Positions 28,738-37,932 are shown, counted from the first letter of the stretch. The stretch is 64,000 bases of DNA from Salimicrobium flavidum (GCF_900156645.1 NZ_FTOC01000004.1:124001-188000); one strand, 5' to 3'. The notes: generated by a model not told the origin, from the sequence alone. Numbers and translations: made by a program.

Positions 28738-28785
28738 TCTTATCCCTCTCTTTTCAATGATATGCGTGCATGATAAGTGAATTGG

Positions 28786-28977
28786 CTATGATTCCAAATG
28801 CCGCTCCTCGCTTTCCTTACTCTCAGAAGCAGGTTCCATTACAAGAAAACTCATCAGAGCAAACAAAACGAGAGGAACGTACATATACCCCGGTACGGAA
28901 TAAAGAAAAACGATTTGACCAATGACCGTGTAAAGAAACAGACCGATAGTTATAAAGTAAAGAAAAAAATGTCTCAT
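28786..28977 (-). CDS. Small two-helix membrane protein, 63 residues
   Basis: AAAAGGAGAAG precedes the ATG. Helices at about residues 4-26 and 31-48 are followed by a charged tail (ESKESEERHLES). It lies 48 bases upstream of the 127-residue gene and may share its transcript. No family is recognised. Confidence 0.68.
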   Translation of the reverse strand: MRHFFLYFITIGLFLYTVIGQIVFLYSVPGYMYVPLVLFALMSFLVMEPASESKESEERHLES

Positions 28978-29044
28978 ACACGCTTCTCCTTTTCCATTAT
29001 TTTAACATTTTTCCTCATAGCCGAATCTTTCTCAGATGATTCTT

Positions 29045-29491
29045 TTATCGTTTATTATAGAAGCGTTCCATAGCTGTTTCTCCACTCAAAGGATGATGCT
29101 CCATCCGGAACGTCCTAAGCTCTTTCGATCGCTGCAGATCCTCATAAATTTCTTTTCCCTTAGAAAGCCCCACTCTCGCCGCTTCTTCAGACGTTTCAGC
29201 AAAATACACCTTTTGTATACCTGCATACTGCATCACAGCGAAACACATCGGGCACGGCTCTCCACTTGCGTACATCACACACTCGGATAAATCATCAGTC
29301 TCAAGTTCCATTTGGGCCCTGCGGACGGCCAGCATTTCAGCATGACCACTTGCATCGTGTTTGACATGCAACTCATTCACGCCTTCACTGATTATCGTGC
29401 CCTCCTTTACGAGTACCGCTCCGAATGGATGTCCTCCTTCATCGACATTCTGTTTGGCGAGGTCCACCGCTTTCATCAAAAATTCATCCAT
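29045..29491 (-). CDS. Guanine deaminase-type nucleoside/base deaminase
   Basis: A cytidine-deaminase-fold zinc enzyme of 148 residues. Zinc ligands are H50 with the catalytic E52 (SGHAEM) and C80/C83 (EPCPMC). Length and the C-terminal helix place it with Bacillus GuaD, which converts guanine to xanthine, rather than with tRNA deaminase TadA. The ATG has AGGAGG 7 bases upstream. Exact substrate remains an inference. Confidence 0.83.
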   Translation of the reverse strand: MDEFLMKAVDLAKQNVDEGGHPFGAVLVKEGTIISEGVNELHVKHDASGHAEMLAVRRAQMELETDDLSECVMYASGEPCPMCFAVMQYAGIQKVYFAETSEEAARVGLSKGKEIYEDLQRSKELRTFRMEHHPLSGETAMERFYNKR

Positions 29492-29544
29492 AGCTCATCC
29501 CTCCTGTATCCTGATTATTCACTTATTGGAAAAGAATCAAACCG

Positions 29545-29982
29545 CTACCCTTTTTTCACGAAATAAAAAGCGAGGGCGGAGACGATCGTCAGAATCAGTC
29601 CGAGAAAAGAGAGGACGATGAGTATACCTTTTTCCACATCATTTCCGCTTGCTGAAAATAAAGAACCATACGTGTATGCACCGGTTCTTTCGGCTACACG
29701 ATATCTCCCTTCGTCCCGTATCGCAATTTTTTCATCAACAGGGATATCCGGTACTCGGAAGTAAGCTGTACCTTTTTTATATAGATTGGAGAAGTTACCG
29801 CCTGATTGTTCCATGTCGGAATGAGAAATCACTTCTCCTATCTTTTCTCCCGCCTCGGGGATATATTGCTCTGTCACTTTATACTCGTACCCTTCCCAAA
29901 CAACGAATGCATACTCCTAAGACGTAGCCGAAACAGTAACAGGCAGGAGCGACAGCACCAGGAAAAAAGACAATATCCTCAT
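29545..29982 (-). pseudogene. Signal-peptide membrane protein interrupted by an amber stop
   Basis: ATG 29982 shares a base with the stop of the lipoprotein gene (TGATG), so it looks like the native, coupled start. The first 21 codons give a signal peptide (MRILSFFLVLSLLPVTVSA). Codon 22 is TAG at 29917-29919. The frame then runs open to 29545, encoding about 120 residues of soluble outside domain and a C-terminal membrane helix (GILIVLSFLGLILTIVSALAF). A shorter product from GTG 29877 would lack the signal peptide. The family is unknown. Confidence 0.65.
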
Positions 29983-31007
29983 CAGTCTGCTATCGTCACG
30001 GTTTCTTTTTCATCATTATTCATGACTCCTTTTGAAATCGTGATGCTCCACTCGTCCTGGTCTGGTTCATACGTTACTTCCGTCACATTCAGTGGGCTTT
30101 CTCCCCCAGATGCTAAAGCTTCCCTTACCACTTCCCGGTCTGTTTTTTCCGCTTCTCCAAGATGACGAGCCTCCCGAATTTTCGTTTTATAAGCAGAGGA
30201 CTGCGCCGGAAATGATTCAGCCACGGCTCCATGGGTAACTGTTGCAAAATCCCCGACTTCAACGTCCGGGGGAGCACTACTGAACCAGGTGAAGTCGATG
30301 AGCATGCGACCTTCTTCGACTTCTGTGACATAACCTGAAGTTTCTGATGCAGCTACTTTCGTATAGACTTTGAAGTCGAACGAAGAACGCACGACGTCGA
30401 TTTCCTCTTCTTCGAGTTCTTCCAGGAATCCTGCTTCTATATCCATACTACCTCCTCCACAGGAACCTACAGAAGATAGTTTCGCCCCAATCGCTTCGTG
30501 CTCTTTCAATGTATCCATCACTTCTGTTACCCGCTGTCGCTTTTCTTCCTGGGAGATAGGAACCTCATCGATGATGACAGCTTCTTCATTATACGTTTCT
30601 CTCACCTGTTCAATCGCCCGGTGCACTGCTTCACGTTCTTCCCCGGGTAAATCCTCTTTCAGTTGTACAACGATAGAGGTATCTGCCACAAGCATGCCGC
30701 CGAGTGTCATCAGATCATCCAACGATACCCCCTCCTGTTCAAGAGCAGCCTGGAAGGTCTCTTTGCGTTTCAATTGGATACGTGTTTCTTTAGCTTTCTT
30801 TTCTCCCATCTCCTCCATCAACATATCGGAGCTCAGGTCATACTGCTCCATTTCCTCTTCAGGAACTTCCTCAAGCGGCTGTCCCTTAATATTGTATTCC
30901 GGACAGGAAAGAATCCCCGGGTCATCTCCAGGCTCTTTCTGAACCGTTCTCGATTCCCCGCAACCAGCGAGTATGGATATCATCAATAGAACTAAAATGA
31001 ATCTCAT
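29982..31007 (-). CDS. DUF3221-containing lipoprotein, 341 residues
   Basis: The signal peptide ends in lipobox ILAGC (C16). A long, acidic middle region (about 40-200) is followed by a strand-rich domain (TSGYVTEVEEGRMLIDF, then VEVGDFATVTHGAVAESFPA) that matches the DUF3221 pattern of Bacillus lipoproteins. The last 50 residues look like an extra small domain. It is the first gene of a pair with the amber-interrupted gene. The role is unknown. Confidence 0.75.
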   Translation of the reverse strand: MRFILVLLMISILAGCGESRTVQKEPGDDPGILSCPEYNIKGQPLEEVPEEEMEQYDLSSDMLMEEMGEKKAKETRIQLKRKETFQAALEQEGVSLDDLMTLGGMLVADTSIVVQLKEDLPGEEREAVHRAIEQVRETYNEEAVIIDEVPISQEEKRQRVTEVMDTLKEHEAIGAKLSSVGSCGGGSMDIEAGFLEELEEEEIDVVRSSFDFKVYTKVAASETSGYVTEVEEGRMLIDFTWFSSAPPDVEVGDFATVTHGAVAESFPAQSSAYKTKIREARHLGEAEKTDREVVREALASGGESPLNVTEVTYEPDQDEWSITISKGVMNNDEKETVTIAD

Positions 31008-31041
31008 CCTGACACCCTCCTATCAATAATTCTTAATCCAA

Positions 31042-31169
31042 AGGCTACCCTGAAAATAAATATTCAGGCGGACGCTTTCCGGGGGCATGGCGGTGATTTT
31101 CCGTTCATGCTCATTCCATAGGTGTCTTCACCCTTTATTCTGAAATCAACAACCGGATTTACCAGAGCC
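31042..31169 (+). repeat. Chimeric repeat: family B left end, family A right part
   Basis: It starts as family B (AGGCTACCCTGAAAATAAAT, then ATTCAGGCGGACGCTTTCC) and switches near 31081 to the reverse complement of family A: GGCGGTGATTTTCCGTTCATG, GGTGTCTTCACCCTT and AACCGGATTTACCAGAGCC. It is about 128 bases long and shortened. With the next entries it fills the 300-base gap after the lipoprotein gene. Confidence 0.8.
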
Positions 31170-31283
31170 AAATAAAAAAAGTGTGCGGCTCAAAACATCC
31201 AGAAATTTTCCTCCATCTTCGTTTGATTCACTATATGTAAAGTTCTTTTAAACAAAGAGGAAATCCTTCCCACATATAAAAAA

Positions 31284-31311
31284 GTCTCCTGCGGATTCCT
31301 CCGCAAGAGAC
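31284..31311 (-). terminator. Intrinsic terminator of the 48-residue gene
   Basis: On the minus strand GTCTCTTGCGGA, loop GGAA and TCCGCAGGAGAC are followed by TTTTTTA. It begins 2 bases after the stop. Confidence 0.88.
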
Positions 31312-31313
31312 CA

Positions 31314-31460
31314 CTACCATTCCTCATATGTTTCGTCGCCGCCTTTGTTCCACCATGTCTCCGGCTCCATATACTTTTTACGGATTTCTTCAAGGAGTTC
31401 TTCTCTTTCTTCCTCATTCAGCTGTTCCAGATCCTTCATAATCCTTGCTTTGATATCCAT
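31314..31460 (-). CDS. Small acidic helical protein, 48 residues
   Basis: This gene is too short for usual length limits but well supported: GGGAGGTGGGAAG precedes the ATG and a strong terminator follows the stop. The product is rich in E and K (LNEEEREELLEEIRKKY) and ends in a tryptophan-rich tail (PETWWNKGGDETYEEW). The first part resembles the short coiled regulators seen in Bacillaceae, but I recognise no named family. Confidence 0.72.
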   Translation of the reverse strand: MDIKARIMKDLEQLNEEEREELLEEIRKKYMEPETWWNKGGDETYEEW

Positions 31461-31537
31461 CTTCCCACCTCCCGTTATTTCACGATACCCGTTTCCTGGA
31501 AAATGAAAAACAGATGCATGTAATATTCACAAATAGA

Positions 31538-31579
31538 ATAAGCCTCTTTTGCGGTGTCTTCACCGCAAAAGAGGCTTAT
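31538..31579. terminator. Bidirectional intrinsic terminator
   Basis: ATAAGCCTCTTTTGCGGTG, loop TCTT and the perfect complement. It ends the 62-residue gene on the minus strand. Confidence 0.85.
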
Positions 31580-31599
31580 TGCTCCTCGTTCAAATTCTT

Positions 31600-31788
31600 C
31601 TATTCAGCGATTTTTGTATTCGAATCCAGTTGTTCAATCGCCCACTTCTTATCATACATGGAATGTTTGATAAGGCTCGTCAATATGATTTCGGCTTCTG
31701 TATACGTGTAAAATACTTTCGTCTCGGTTCGTCCAGAAGATGTAAGTGCTTTTCTGCCGCCATTATCCTCGAATGTGATTTTATACAT
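31600..31788 (-). CDS. Uncharacterised small protein, 62 residues
   Basis: ATG 31788 is preceded by AGGAGATGGGAATCAA. A strong terminator lies 20 bases after the stop. Strand-rich N-terminal half (YKITFEDNGGRKAL, ETKVFYTYTEAE) and a helical C-terminal part suggest a small folded domain. A longer in-frame start at 31830 has poorer support. No family is recognised. Confidence 0.7.
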   Translation of the reverse strand: MYKITFEDNGGRKALTSSGRTETKVFYTYTEAEIILTSLIKHSMYDKKWAIEQLDSNTKIAE

Positions 31789-31988
31789 TTGATTCCCATC
31801 TCCTATCCGCGCACTTCCGTCCGCATTCACACCATTCGTAACACAAGATGGAAAATGAGGGGGTCATGGAACTAAAATCTTAAAAACTTCCCCTTCGTTA
31901 GACAGTTAAAGTCCCCAATGATATAACGCTTACATTATAAAAGTCAATGCTTTATGCCTGAAAATTCTCAAAAATTCAGTTTATCAAT

Positions 31989-32017
31989 TTGATATTAGCG
32001 GCGTTTCCTTATACAAT
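31989..32017 (+). promoter_or_regulatory. Sigma-A-type promoter of zwf
   Basis: TTGATA, a 17-base spacer and TACAAT, ending 36 bases before the zwf ATG. Boxes and spacing are near consensus. Confidence 0.75.
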
Positions 32018-32053
32018 AAACCATATCATCCTGAAGAAGAGTGGGGACTGACT

Positions 32054-33541
32054 ATGGAAAACCAAGAGATACCAAAAGCACTAATCATTATATTCGGAGC
32101 AACCGGAGACCTGGCTAAACGCAAGCTCTTCCCGTCGATTCATCGTCTTTACCAGAATGGAAAAATCGGAGAAGATTTTGCGGTCGTCGGTATCGGTCGT
32201 CGTTCCTGGAGCAACGATCTGTTCCGTTCAAATGTACGTAATTCCCTCGGGGATGATGTAACGGAGAAAGAGAGCGAAGCGTTCATCTCCCATTTTTATT
32301 ATCACCCGTTCGATGTCTCTGATTCGGCATCATACAAAAGTCTCGGAACTTTACTTAACGATTTGGAATCAGATTATCATACAGAAGGCAATCGAATTTT
32401 CTACCTAGCGATGGCACCACAGTTTTTCGGTACGATCGCCAACAACCTGAAAAAACACAACCTGAAAAGTGACTCGGGATGGTCCCGCCTCGTCATCGAA
32501 AAACCCTTCGGCCACGATTACGACTCTGCCCGAAAACTGAACGATCAGATCACTTCAGCTTTCGATGAAAGTCAGATTTATCGTATCGATCACTACCTCG
32601 GAAAAGAGATGGTGCAAAACATCGAGGTCATCCGGTTCGCAAACGGTATTTTTGAACACTTGTGGAACAACAGGTTCATCTCGAACGTCCAGATCACTTC
32701 AAGCGAAGCTTTAGGCGTCGAGGATCGTGCTAATTATTACGATGTCTCAGGGGCCACACGAGATATGGTACAAAACCATATGTTACAAATGGTCACCCTG
32801 CTGGCTATGGAACCACCAATCAACCTCAATCCTGAGGAAATCCGTTCCGAAAAAATCAAAATTTTAAGAGCGATCCGGGCAGTAGATGAAGACAACATCG
32901 ACAACTATTTCGTCCGCGGCCAGTACGGACCCGGCAAAATGTTCGGTAAAAAACTACGCGGCTACCAGGAAGAAGCGGAAGAACTCAAGAATTCAGACAC
33001 GGAGACGTATGTCGCCGGAAAGATCATGATAGACAACTATCGCTGGGCCGGGGTCCCTTTTTATATCCGTACCGGGAAAAGACTGGAAAAAAAATGCACA
33101 AAAATCGTCGTAGAATTCCAGGATATCCCGCTGAACCTATATCAGGAAAAGCGCAGAGGTAAATCGCCGAACCTGCTGGTTATCAACATCCAGCCTAATG
33201 AAGGGGTGACGCTCTTCCTGAATGCGAAAAAACCTGGAATGGGATCTTTCGCTGAACCGATCAAATTATCTTATACTCATGAAGCGGTAAACAGTGTCAA
33301 TACTCCAGAAGCTTATGAGAAACTGTTGCATGATTGCATGGTCGGAGATACGACGAACTTCTCGCATTGGGATGAAGTTTCCCTTTCCTGGAGATTCGTC
33401 GATCGTATCCTCAAGAAATGGTCGAAAGAAGAACCCGATTTCCCGAATTATGCAGCCGGAACGATGGGACCTCAGGAAGCAGACGATTTACTCGAAAAAG
33501 ACGGCTTCCACTGGTGGCCTACAAATAATGAAGATGATTAA
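32054..33541 (+). CDS. zwf: Glucose-6-phosphate 1-dehydrogenase
   Basis: A cytosolic enzyme that makes 6-phosphogluconolactone and NADPH, the entry to the oxidative pentose phosphate pathway. The cofactor site FGATGDLAKRK (about 14-24), EKPFGHD at 149-155 and the active-site block RIDHYLGKE (177-185, with the catalytic His) are intact. The 495-residue length is normal. A good promoter lies upstream. The stop is followed after 12 bases by a cyclase-family gene whose ribosome site overlaps the zwf end, so they are co-transcribed. Confidence 0.97.
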   Translation: MENQEIPKALIIIFGATGDLAKRKLFPSIHRLYQNGKIGEDFAVVGIGRRSWSNDLFRSNVRNSLGDDVTEKESEAFISHFYYHPFDVSDSASYKSLGTLLNDLESDYHTEGNRIFYLAMAPQFFGTIANNLKKHNLKSDSGWSRLVIEKPFGHDYDSARKLNDQITSAFDESQIYRIDHYLGKEMVQNIEVIRFANGIFEHLWNNRFISNVQITSSEALGVEDRANYYDVSGATRDMVQNHMLQMVTLLAMEPPINLNPEEIRSEKIKILRAIRAVDEDNIDNYFVRGQYGPGKMFGKKLRGYQEEAEELKNSDTETYVAGKIMIDNYRWAGVPFYIRTGKRLEKKCTKIVVEFQDIPLNLYQEKRRGKSPNLLVINIQPNEGVTLFLNAKKPGMGSFAEPIKLSYTHEAVNSVNTPEAYEKLLHDCMVGDTTNFSHWDEVSLSWRFVDRILKKWSKEEPDFPNYAAGTMGPQEADDLLEKDGFHWWPTNNEDD

Positions 33542-33553
33542 GGAGTGAACGTA

Positions 33554-34171
33554 ATGAATATTTATGACGTATCCATGACGATTCGTGAAGGCATGATCGT
33601 TTACAAAGATAAACAGGAAAAACAACCGAAAATCACAACGAATACGAACGGTCACGTAACGGAATCCCGCATTGATATGGACCTCCATACGGGCACCCAC
33701 ATTGATTCTCCGCTCCATATGATCAATGATGGAGAAACGATGGAAACCATCTCCATCGAGGATCTCGTCGGTCCCGTAAAAGTCTTTGATGTAAGCAAGG
33801 CTGGGGACAGCATCGACAAAGCAGATATTGAAGGGCTTGATATCAAAGAAGGAGACTTCGTACTGTTCAAAACGAAGAACTCTTTCCATGAATCCGATGA
33901 CTTCGATTTCGATTTCACTTTTGTGGCTGCTGATGCCGCCGAGTATCTGGCCGATAAAGGAATCAAGGGGGTTGGCGTGGACGGCCTTGGAATCGAGAGA
34001 AGTCAGCCGGACCATCCGACCCACCGCTCCCTTTTCCAGCACCGCATCATCATCATTGAAGGACTCCGCCTGAAGGAAGTCCCTCAGGGTGGGTACTTTA
34101 TGGTTGCAGCGCCTTTGAAAATCGACGGAACAGACGCTTCGCCTGCACGTATCCTTTTGATGGACAAATAA
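33554..34171 (+). CDS. Cyclase-family (KynB-like) metal hydrolase, 205 residues
   Basis: It shares the cyclase signature LHTGTHIDSPLHM (metal-binding His and Asp) with KynB, but diverges elsewhere and lies in an operon with zwf rather than kynU. AAGGAG sits 8 bases before ATG 33554. An upstream in-frame GTG at 33545 overlaps that site. The C-terminal GGYFMVAAPLKIDGTDASPAR motif is typical of the fold. Substrates of this branch include isatin and other cyclic amides, and none can be assigned here. A strong terminator follows. Confidence 0.85.
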   Translation: MNIYDVSMTIREGMIVYKDKQEKQPKITTNTNGHVTESRIDMDLHTGTHIDSPLHMINDGETMETISIEDLVGPVKVFDVSKAGDSIDKADIEGLDIKEGDFVLFKTKNSFHESDDFDFDFTFVAADAAEYLADKGIKGVGVDGLGIERSQPDHPTHRSLFQHRIIIIEGLRLKEVPQGGYFMVAAPLKIDGTDASPARILLMDK

Positions 34172-34214
34172 TTTGTAAGTAAAAGAAGTGGGAATTTCCC
34201 TTCTCCTTCATATA

Positions 34215-34257
34215 CTGCACCTCGACTTTTGGATCTTGTCCAGTCATCGAGGTGCAG
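34215..34257 (+). terminator. Intrinsic terminator of zwf-cyclase operon
   Basis: CTGCACCTCGA, a 21-base loop and TCGAGGTGCAG are followed by TTTTTTG. Confidence 0.85.
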
Positions 34258-34274
34258 TTTTTTGTTTTTATCTT

Positions 34275-34448
34275 GGCTCTGGTAAAGCCTGTTGCCCGTT
34301 TTCAACGCTTCAGGCGGACGCTTTCCGCGGGCAATGCTTCAGCCTCCTCGTTTCCCTTCGGGGTCTTCAGCTACCCGAGCTCCCGTCGGAGTCGCCGCCT
34401 GTCTCTTCTCAACATCAACAAATATCAACACTCACCATTAACAGAGCC
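34275..34448 (+). repeat. Chimeric repeat: family A ends around a family B core
   Basis: It starts GGCTCTGGTAAAGCCTGTTG and ends ATTAACAGAGCC, both family A ends. The middle is family B (TCAGGCGGACGCTTTCCGCG, CAGCCTCCTCG, GGGGTCTTCAGCT, GGAGTCGCCGCCT). This shows the two families share or exchange termini. It fills part of the 490-base gap before the swrC-like gene. Confidence 0.8.
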
Positions 34449-34457
34449 TTTATCTTA

Positions 34458-34620
34458 AAGCTATGTTAGCGTTTATTGTTGATTTTTGAACGAAGGGTGG
34501 AGACGCCTGCCTAGAATGGCATGAACTTAAAAATCAGCCGAATCGATCCCAGAGAGATTCGGGAAGTTCTCGTAATACCCGCGGCAAGCGTCCGCCTGAA
34601 TATTTATTTTCAGGGTAGCC
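34458..34620 (+). repeat. Chimeric repeat: family A left part, family B right end
   Basis: It begins AAGCTATGTTAGCG with TTGTTGATTTTTGAACG and GGGTGGAGACGCCTGC (family A). It keeps the inner stem CCGAATC / GATTCGG, and ends GCGTCCGCCTGAATATTT then ATTTTCAGGGTAGCC, the inverted family B end. It is the mirror form of the element at 31042. Confidence 0.8.
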
Positions 34621-34626
34621 TATCTT

Positions 34627-34661
34627 AAAAACCGCACCCGGGGGACCCGGGTGCGGTTTTA
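34627..34661. terminator. Bidirectional intrinsic terminator
   Basis: AAAACCGCACCCGGG, short loop and CCCGGGTGCGGTTTT. It lies 5 bases after the swrC-like stop on the minus strand. Confidence 0.88.
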
Positions 34662-34665
34662 TCTT

Positions 34666-37600
34666 TTATCTATCTCTGCGATTTTTATTCACAAGCTCTT
34701 CGAGAGCTTCCAAGATATCATTTTTCGAATACTTCTCACTTTCTTCTTCTGGCTGGCGAGGTTCTTCTTCTGCATGATTTTCGGAAGTTTCTTCATTCCG
34801 GTTCTCCTCATAGTCTCCTCTTTCGATAAGATCCCGCTTGTACACAACGCCTCCCTCAGGTGTCATATACTTTTTGTTCATATCCCGTGTCGATTTATCA
34901 AAGAAACTGTAAATGACCGGTATGACAAACAGCGTGAGGAACGTACTACTTATCAGACCACCGATGATGACAATCCCCATCGGTTGAATTGTAGCTGAGC
35001 CTTCTCCGATTCCGAGTGCAAGAGGGAGCACACCCAGTATCGTTGTAATCGTCGTAATCAGAATCGGACGGGTACGGTCTTTCACCCCTGTCACCAGAGA
35101 CTCAATAACATTCATACCTCTATCCCGCTGCTGATTCACATAATCGACGAGGACGATCGCGTTATTGACGACAATACCCCCGAGTACGACCACCCCTATG
35201 AGGGCCATGGCACTGATCGGTTTCTGCGTCACAGTAAGCGAAAGCATGACTCCGATGACAAGCATCGGCACCGTGAACATGATGATGAATGGATGTTTGA
35301 ATGATTCAAATTGAGCACTCATCACGAGATAAATGAACACCAGCCCGAGTACAAAGGCGAGGGTCACATCTGCGATCAGATCATTGACGAGTTCCTGATC
35401 CCCTCCTACGACGAATTCCGCTTCATCAGCAAGTTCAATATCATCTATCGTTGTTTCGACGATTTCAGATACATCACTCAATTCACTCGATGCGTTGAAT
35501 CTTACAGTGAAATCAGCACTCCGTACCTGGTCCGCCCGGTTAATGACACTCGGTGCGCCGCCTTCTTCGATCGTTGCGACTTCGGCAAGTGTGACGTATC
35601 CTCCCTGACCATTAGCGATCGTGATATTTTCGAAGTTCTCTCTGCTGCTTAGAACATCATCACTGTACTGGACACTCACTTCGTACGTTTCTTCAGACTC
35701 TGTCGTGATCGAGCCGGCATTTGTACCGCTTGTAGCAGACCTGATCGCCTGTGCTACCTGGGCAGGAGCCATTCCATTCTGACTGGCTGCCTCTTTATCG
35801 ACAGTAGCCTGCAGTTCTGTCACTGCATCCTCTTCAGAGCTCGTAACTTCTTCGATGATACTTTCATCTTCGAGTTCAGTGATCAGTTCACTGCTTGTTT
35901 CCTGCAAACGGCTGGCGTTCGGGTCTTCGATGGTGAAGGAGTACGTGTTCGGTTCTCCTCCGAAGCCGGAGGAAGCTGCGTTTGTCATTGTAATATCAGC
36001 AGCATCGTCCACACCTTCGACCTGATCGGAAAATTCATCGATGAATTCCTGAGTGGATCGATCCCTTTCCCCTTGGCCTTTCAGGGTGACGAAGATTTCT
36101 GCGATGTTGCTCTCCGAACCTGTACCCATGCTCGCCCCTTGTGAAGTGGCTCCGATCGTACTCATATAGTGATCCACAATATCTTCACCTGCGAGCTCTT
36201 CTTCCACAAGCTGTACCGTTTCTTCCGTACGGCTGAGACTCGTGCCTTCTTCATGCTCCACTTCAATCATCGCCATTCCTTCATCATTGGTCGGAAGGAA
36301 TTCGACACCGGTCGTCGACAGACCGAGGGCACCGATGACAAGCGTGGCTGCTGTGATCAGCAGTACAAGTGCCCGGCGTCTAAGCGACCAGCGTGAGGCT
36401 TTCTCCATCGTACGCATGAAACGCGAGGTTTTCCTTTTTTCTTCTTCCCTTGCGTTCGGCACCTTCAGAATCCGACTTGCGATCATCGGAACGACGGTTA
36501 CCGCAACGAATAGCGAAGCGAACAGACTGAAAGCAACCGCAATCGATAGCGGTGCGAACAGATCTCCGGCGATGCCTGAGATAAATACGACCGGAAGGAA
36601 AATCGATACAGTGGTAAGCGTCGATGCCGTAATCGCACCGGCCACTTCCTGCGTCCCCTCTGCGGCCGCCTGTTTCGGCGGTTTCCTCATCGCCAGGTGC
36701 CGGTAAATGTTTTCGACGACGACGATGGCGTTATCGACAAGCATCCCGATTCCAAGAGCCAGTCCTCCAAGGGTCATCATATTCAGACTGATATTCGTGA
36801 AGAAGAACAGTGCAAATGTGACGATAATGGAAAATGGTATCGCTATACCTATGATAAGCGGCGTTTTCAGATTACGAAGGAAGGCGAACAGTACAAGCAT
36901 CGCCAGTATACCCCCGCTGATCAGTGCAGTGATGACACTGTTGATCGAAGCCTGGACAAACTCCCCTTCATCGTAGATGCTCACGACTTCAAGATCCGAG
37001 TACTCCTCATCCTCAAGAAGCGTATCCAGCTCCTCATTCACATCCGTCGATAATTGAGCCGTATTGGCATCCGATTCCTGCGTTACTTCAAACTGAATAG
37101 CAGGCTTCTCATCCACACGGGTGATGACATTTTCATCTTCAGGGTTAAGCGAAACGTCAGCGACATCCTGAAGCGTCACAGCTCCGTCTCCGCCCTGACC
37201 TACAGTGATTTGAGCTAATTCATCAGCAGAAGTCAGTTCACTCAAGACCCTGGTGGAAATCGTTTCCTGATCATCTTCGTTCACGATCACCCCACCTGGC
37301 ATGGTCGCCTGCTGTGCCTGGATCGTCTGGACGACGGTCTCCTGATCGAGCCCATTATCCTGCAGAGCCTGCTGGTCGAGGATGACCTCGAACTGTTCCG
37401 TTACTGTGCCGGACTCAGAAACATCCGCCACTCCATCCACACGGGATAGTTCCTGATTCAAATCCGAAGCCTGGTCCTGAAAATCTATGACTTCATCTCC
37501 CCCCGAGGCAACGGCCAGTTGTATACTCGGAAGCATGGATGGATCGAACTTCAAGAAGGTCGGCGACCCGGCATTATCCGGAAGTTCCGCCTGGTTCATC

Positions 37601-37932
37601 GTGGATACGATTTCCGTTTCTATATCATCGAGACTCGTATCCGATGAAAATTCCATGATGATGATCGCTGCCCCTTCCATGGACTGCGATGTTATATTCT
37701 CAAGGCCCGAGGTATCCGAAAGTTCTCCTTCGAGTTCTTTCGTAACGTCACTCAGAACCTCTTCGGGTCCTGCGCCCGGATAACTTGCGGTAACTGCGGC
37801 TGCTGGTGCTTCCACATCCGGAAACAGCTGGATTGGCAAACGTGATAACGATACAGCCCCTAATATAAGTAATAGAAGCATGATGACGATCGTAAATTTA
37901 GGTCGTCGTATTGATAAATTCCAAAGTTTCAT
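34666..37932 (-). CDS. swrC: RND-family efflux pump, SwrC/AcrB-like
   Basis: A 1088-residue proton-driven exporter. It starts with the RND N-terminal helix (FTIVIMLLLLILGAVSL), then two large outside domains (about 40-330 and 560-860) and two blocks of membrane helices. The block near 390 has ALGIGMLVDNAIVVVENI with the proton-relay aspartate, and the second has GIVVNNAIVLVDYVNQ. The C-terminus is an acidic tail (about 60 residues) with many E and R. Gram-positive members such as SwrC (YerP) of Bacillus subtilis resist surfactin and toxic compounds. It is divergent from a TetR gene, with operators between. Confidence 0.92.
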   Translation of the reverse strand: MKLWNLSIRRPKFTIVIMLLLLILGAVSLSRLPIQLFPDVEAPAAAVTASYPGAGPEEVLSDVTKELEGELSDTSGLENITSQSMEGAAIIIMEFSSDTSLDDIETEIVSTMNQAELPDNAGSPTFLKFDPSMLPSIQLAVASGGDEVIDFQDQASDLNQELSRVDGVADVSESGTVTEQFEVILDQQALQDNGLDQETVVQTIQAQQATMPGGVIVNEDDQETISTRVLSELTSADELAQITVGQGGDGAVTLQDVADVSLNPEDENVITRVDEKPAIQFEVTQESDANTAQLSTDVNEELDTLLEDEEYSDLEVVSIYDEGEFVQASINSVITALISGGILAMLVLFAFLRNLKTPLIIGIAIPFSIIVTFALFFFTNISLNMMTLGGLALGIGMLVDNAIVVVENIYRHLAMRKPPKQAAAEGTQEVAGAITASTLTTVSIFLPVVFISGIAGDLFAPLSIAVAFSLFASLFVAVTVVPMIASRILKVPNAREEEKRKTSRFMRTMEKASRWSLRRRALVLLITAATLVIGALGLSTTGVEFLPTNDEGMAMIEVEHEEGTSLSRTEETVQLVEEELAGEDIVDHYMSTIGATSQGASMGTGSESNIAEIFVTLKGQGERDRSTQEFIDEFSDQVEGVDDAADITMTNAASSGFGGEPNTYSFTIEDPNASRLQETSSELITELEDESIIEEVTSSEEDAVTELQATVDKEAASQNGMAPAQVAQAIRSATSGTNAGSITTESEETYEVSVQYSDDVLSSRENFENITIANGQGGYVTLAEVATIEEGGAPSVINRADQVRSADFTVRFNASSELSDVSEIVETTIDDIELADEAEFVVGGDQELVNDLIADVTLAFVLGLVFIYLVMSAQFESFKHPFIIMFTVPMLVIGVMLSLTVTQKPISAMALIGVVVLGGIVVNNAIVLVDYVNQQRDRGMNVIESLVTGVKDRTRPILITTITTILGVLPLALGIGEGSATIQPMGIVIIGGLISSTFLTLFVIPVIYSFFDKSTRDMNKKYMTPEGGVVYKRDLIERGDYEENRNEETSENHAEEEPRQPEEESEKYSKNDILEALEELVNKNRRDR

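Noticed and set aside
31190-31417. 75-codon minus-strand frame overlapping the terminator and 48-residue gene
   Set aside because: It reads through a strong terminator in a different frame, and the 48-residue gene in the other frame has the ribosome site.
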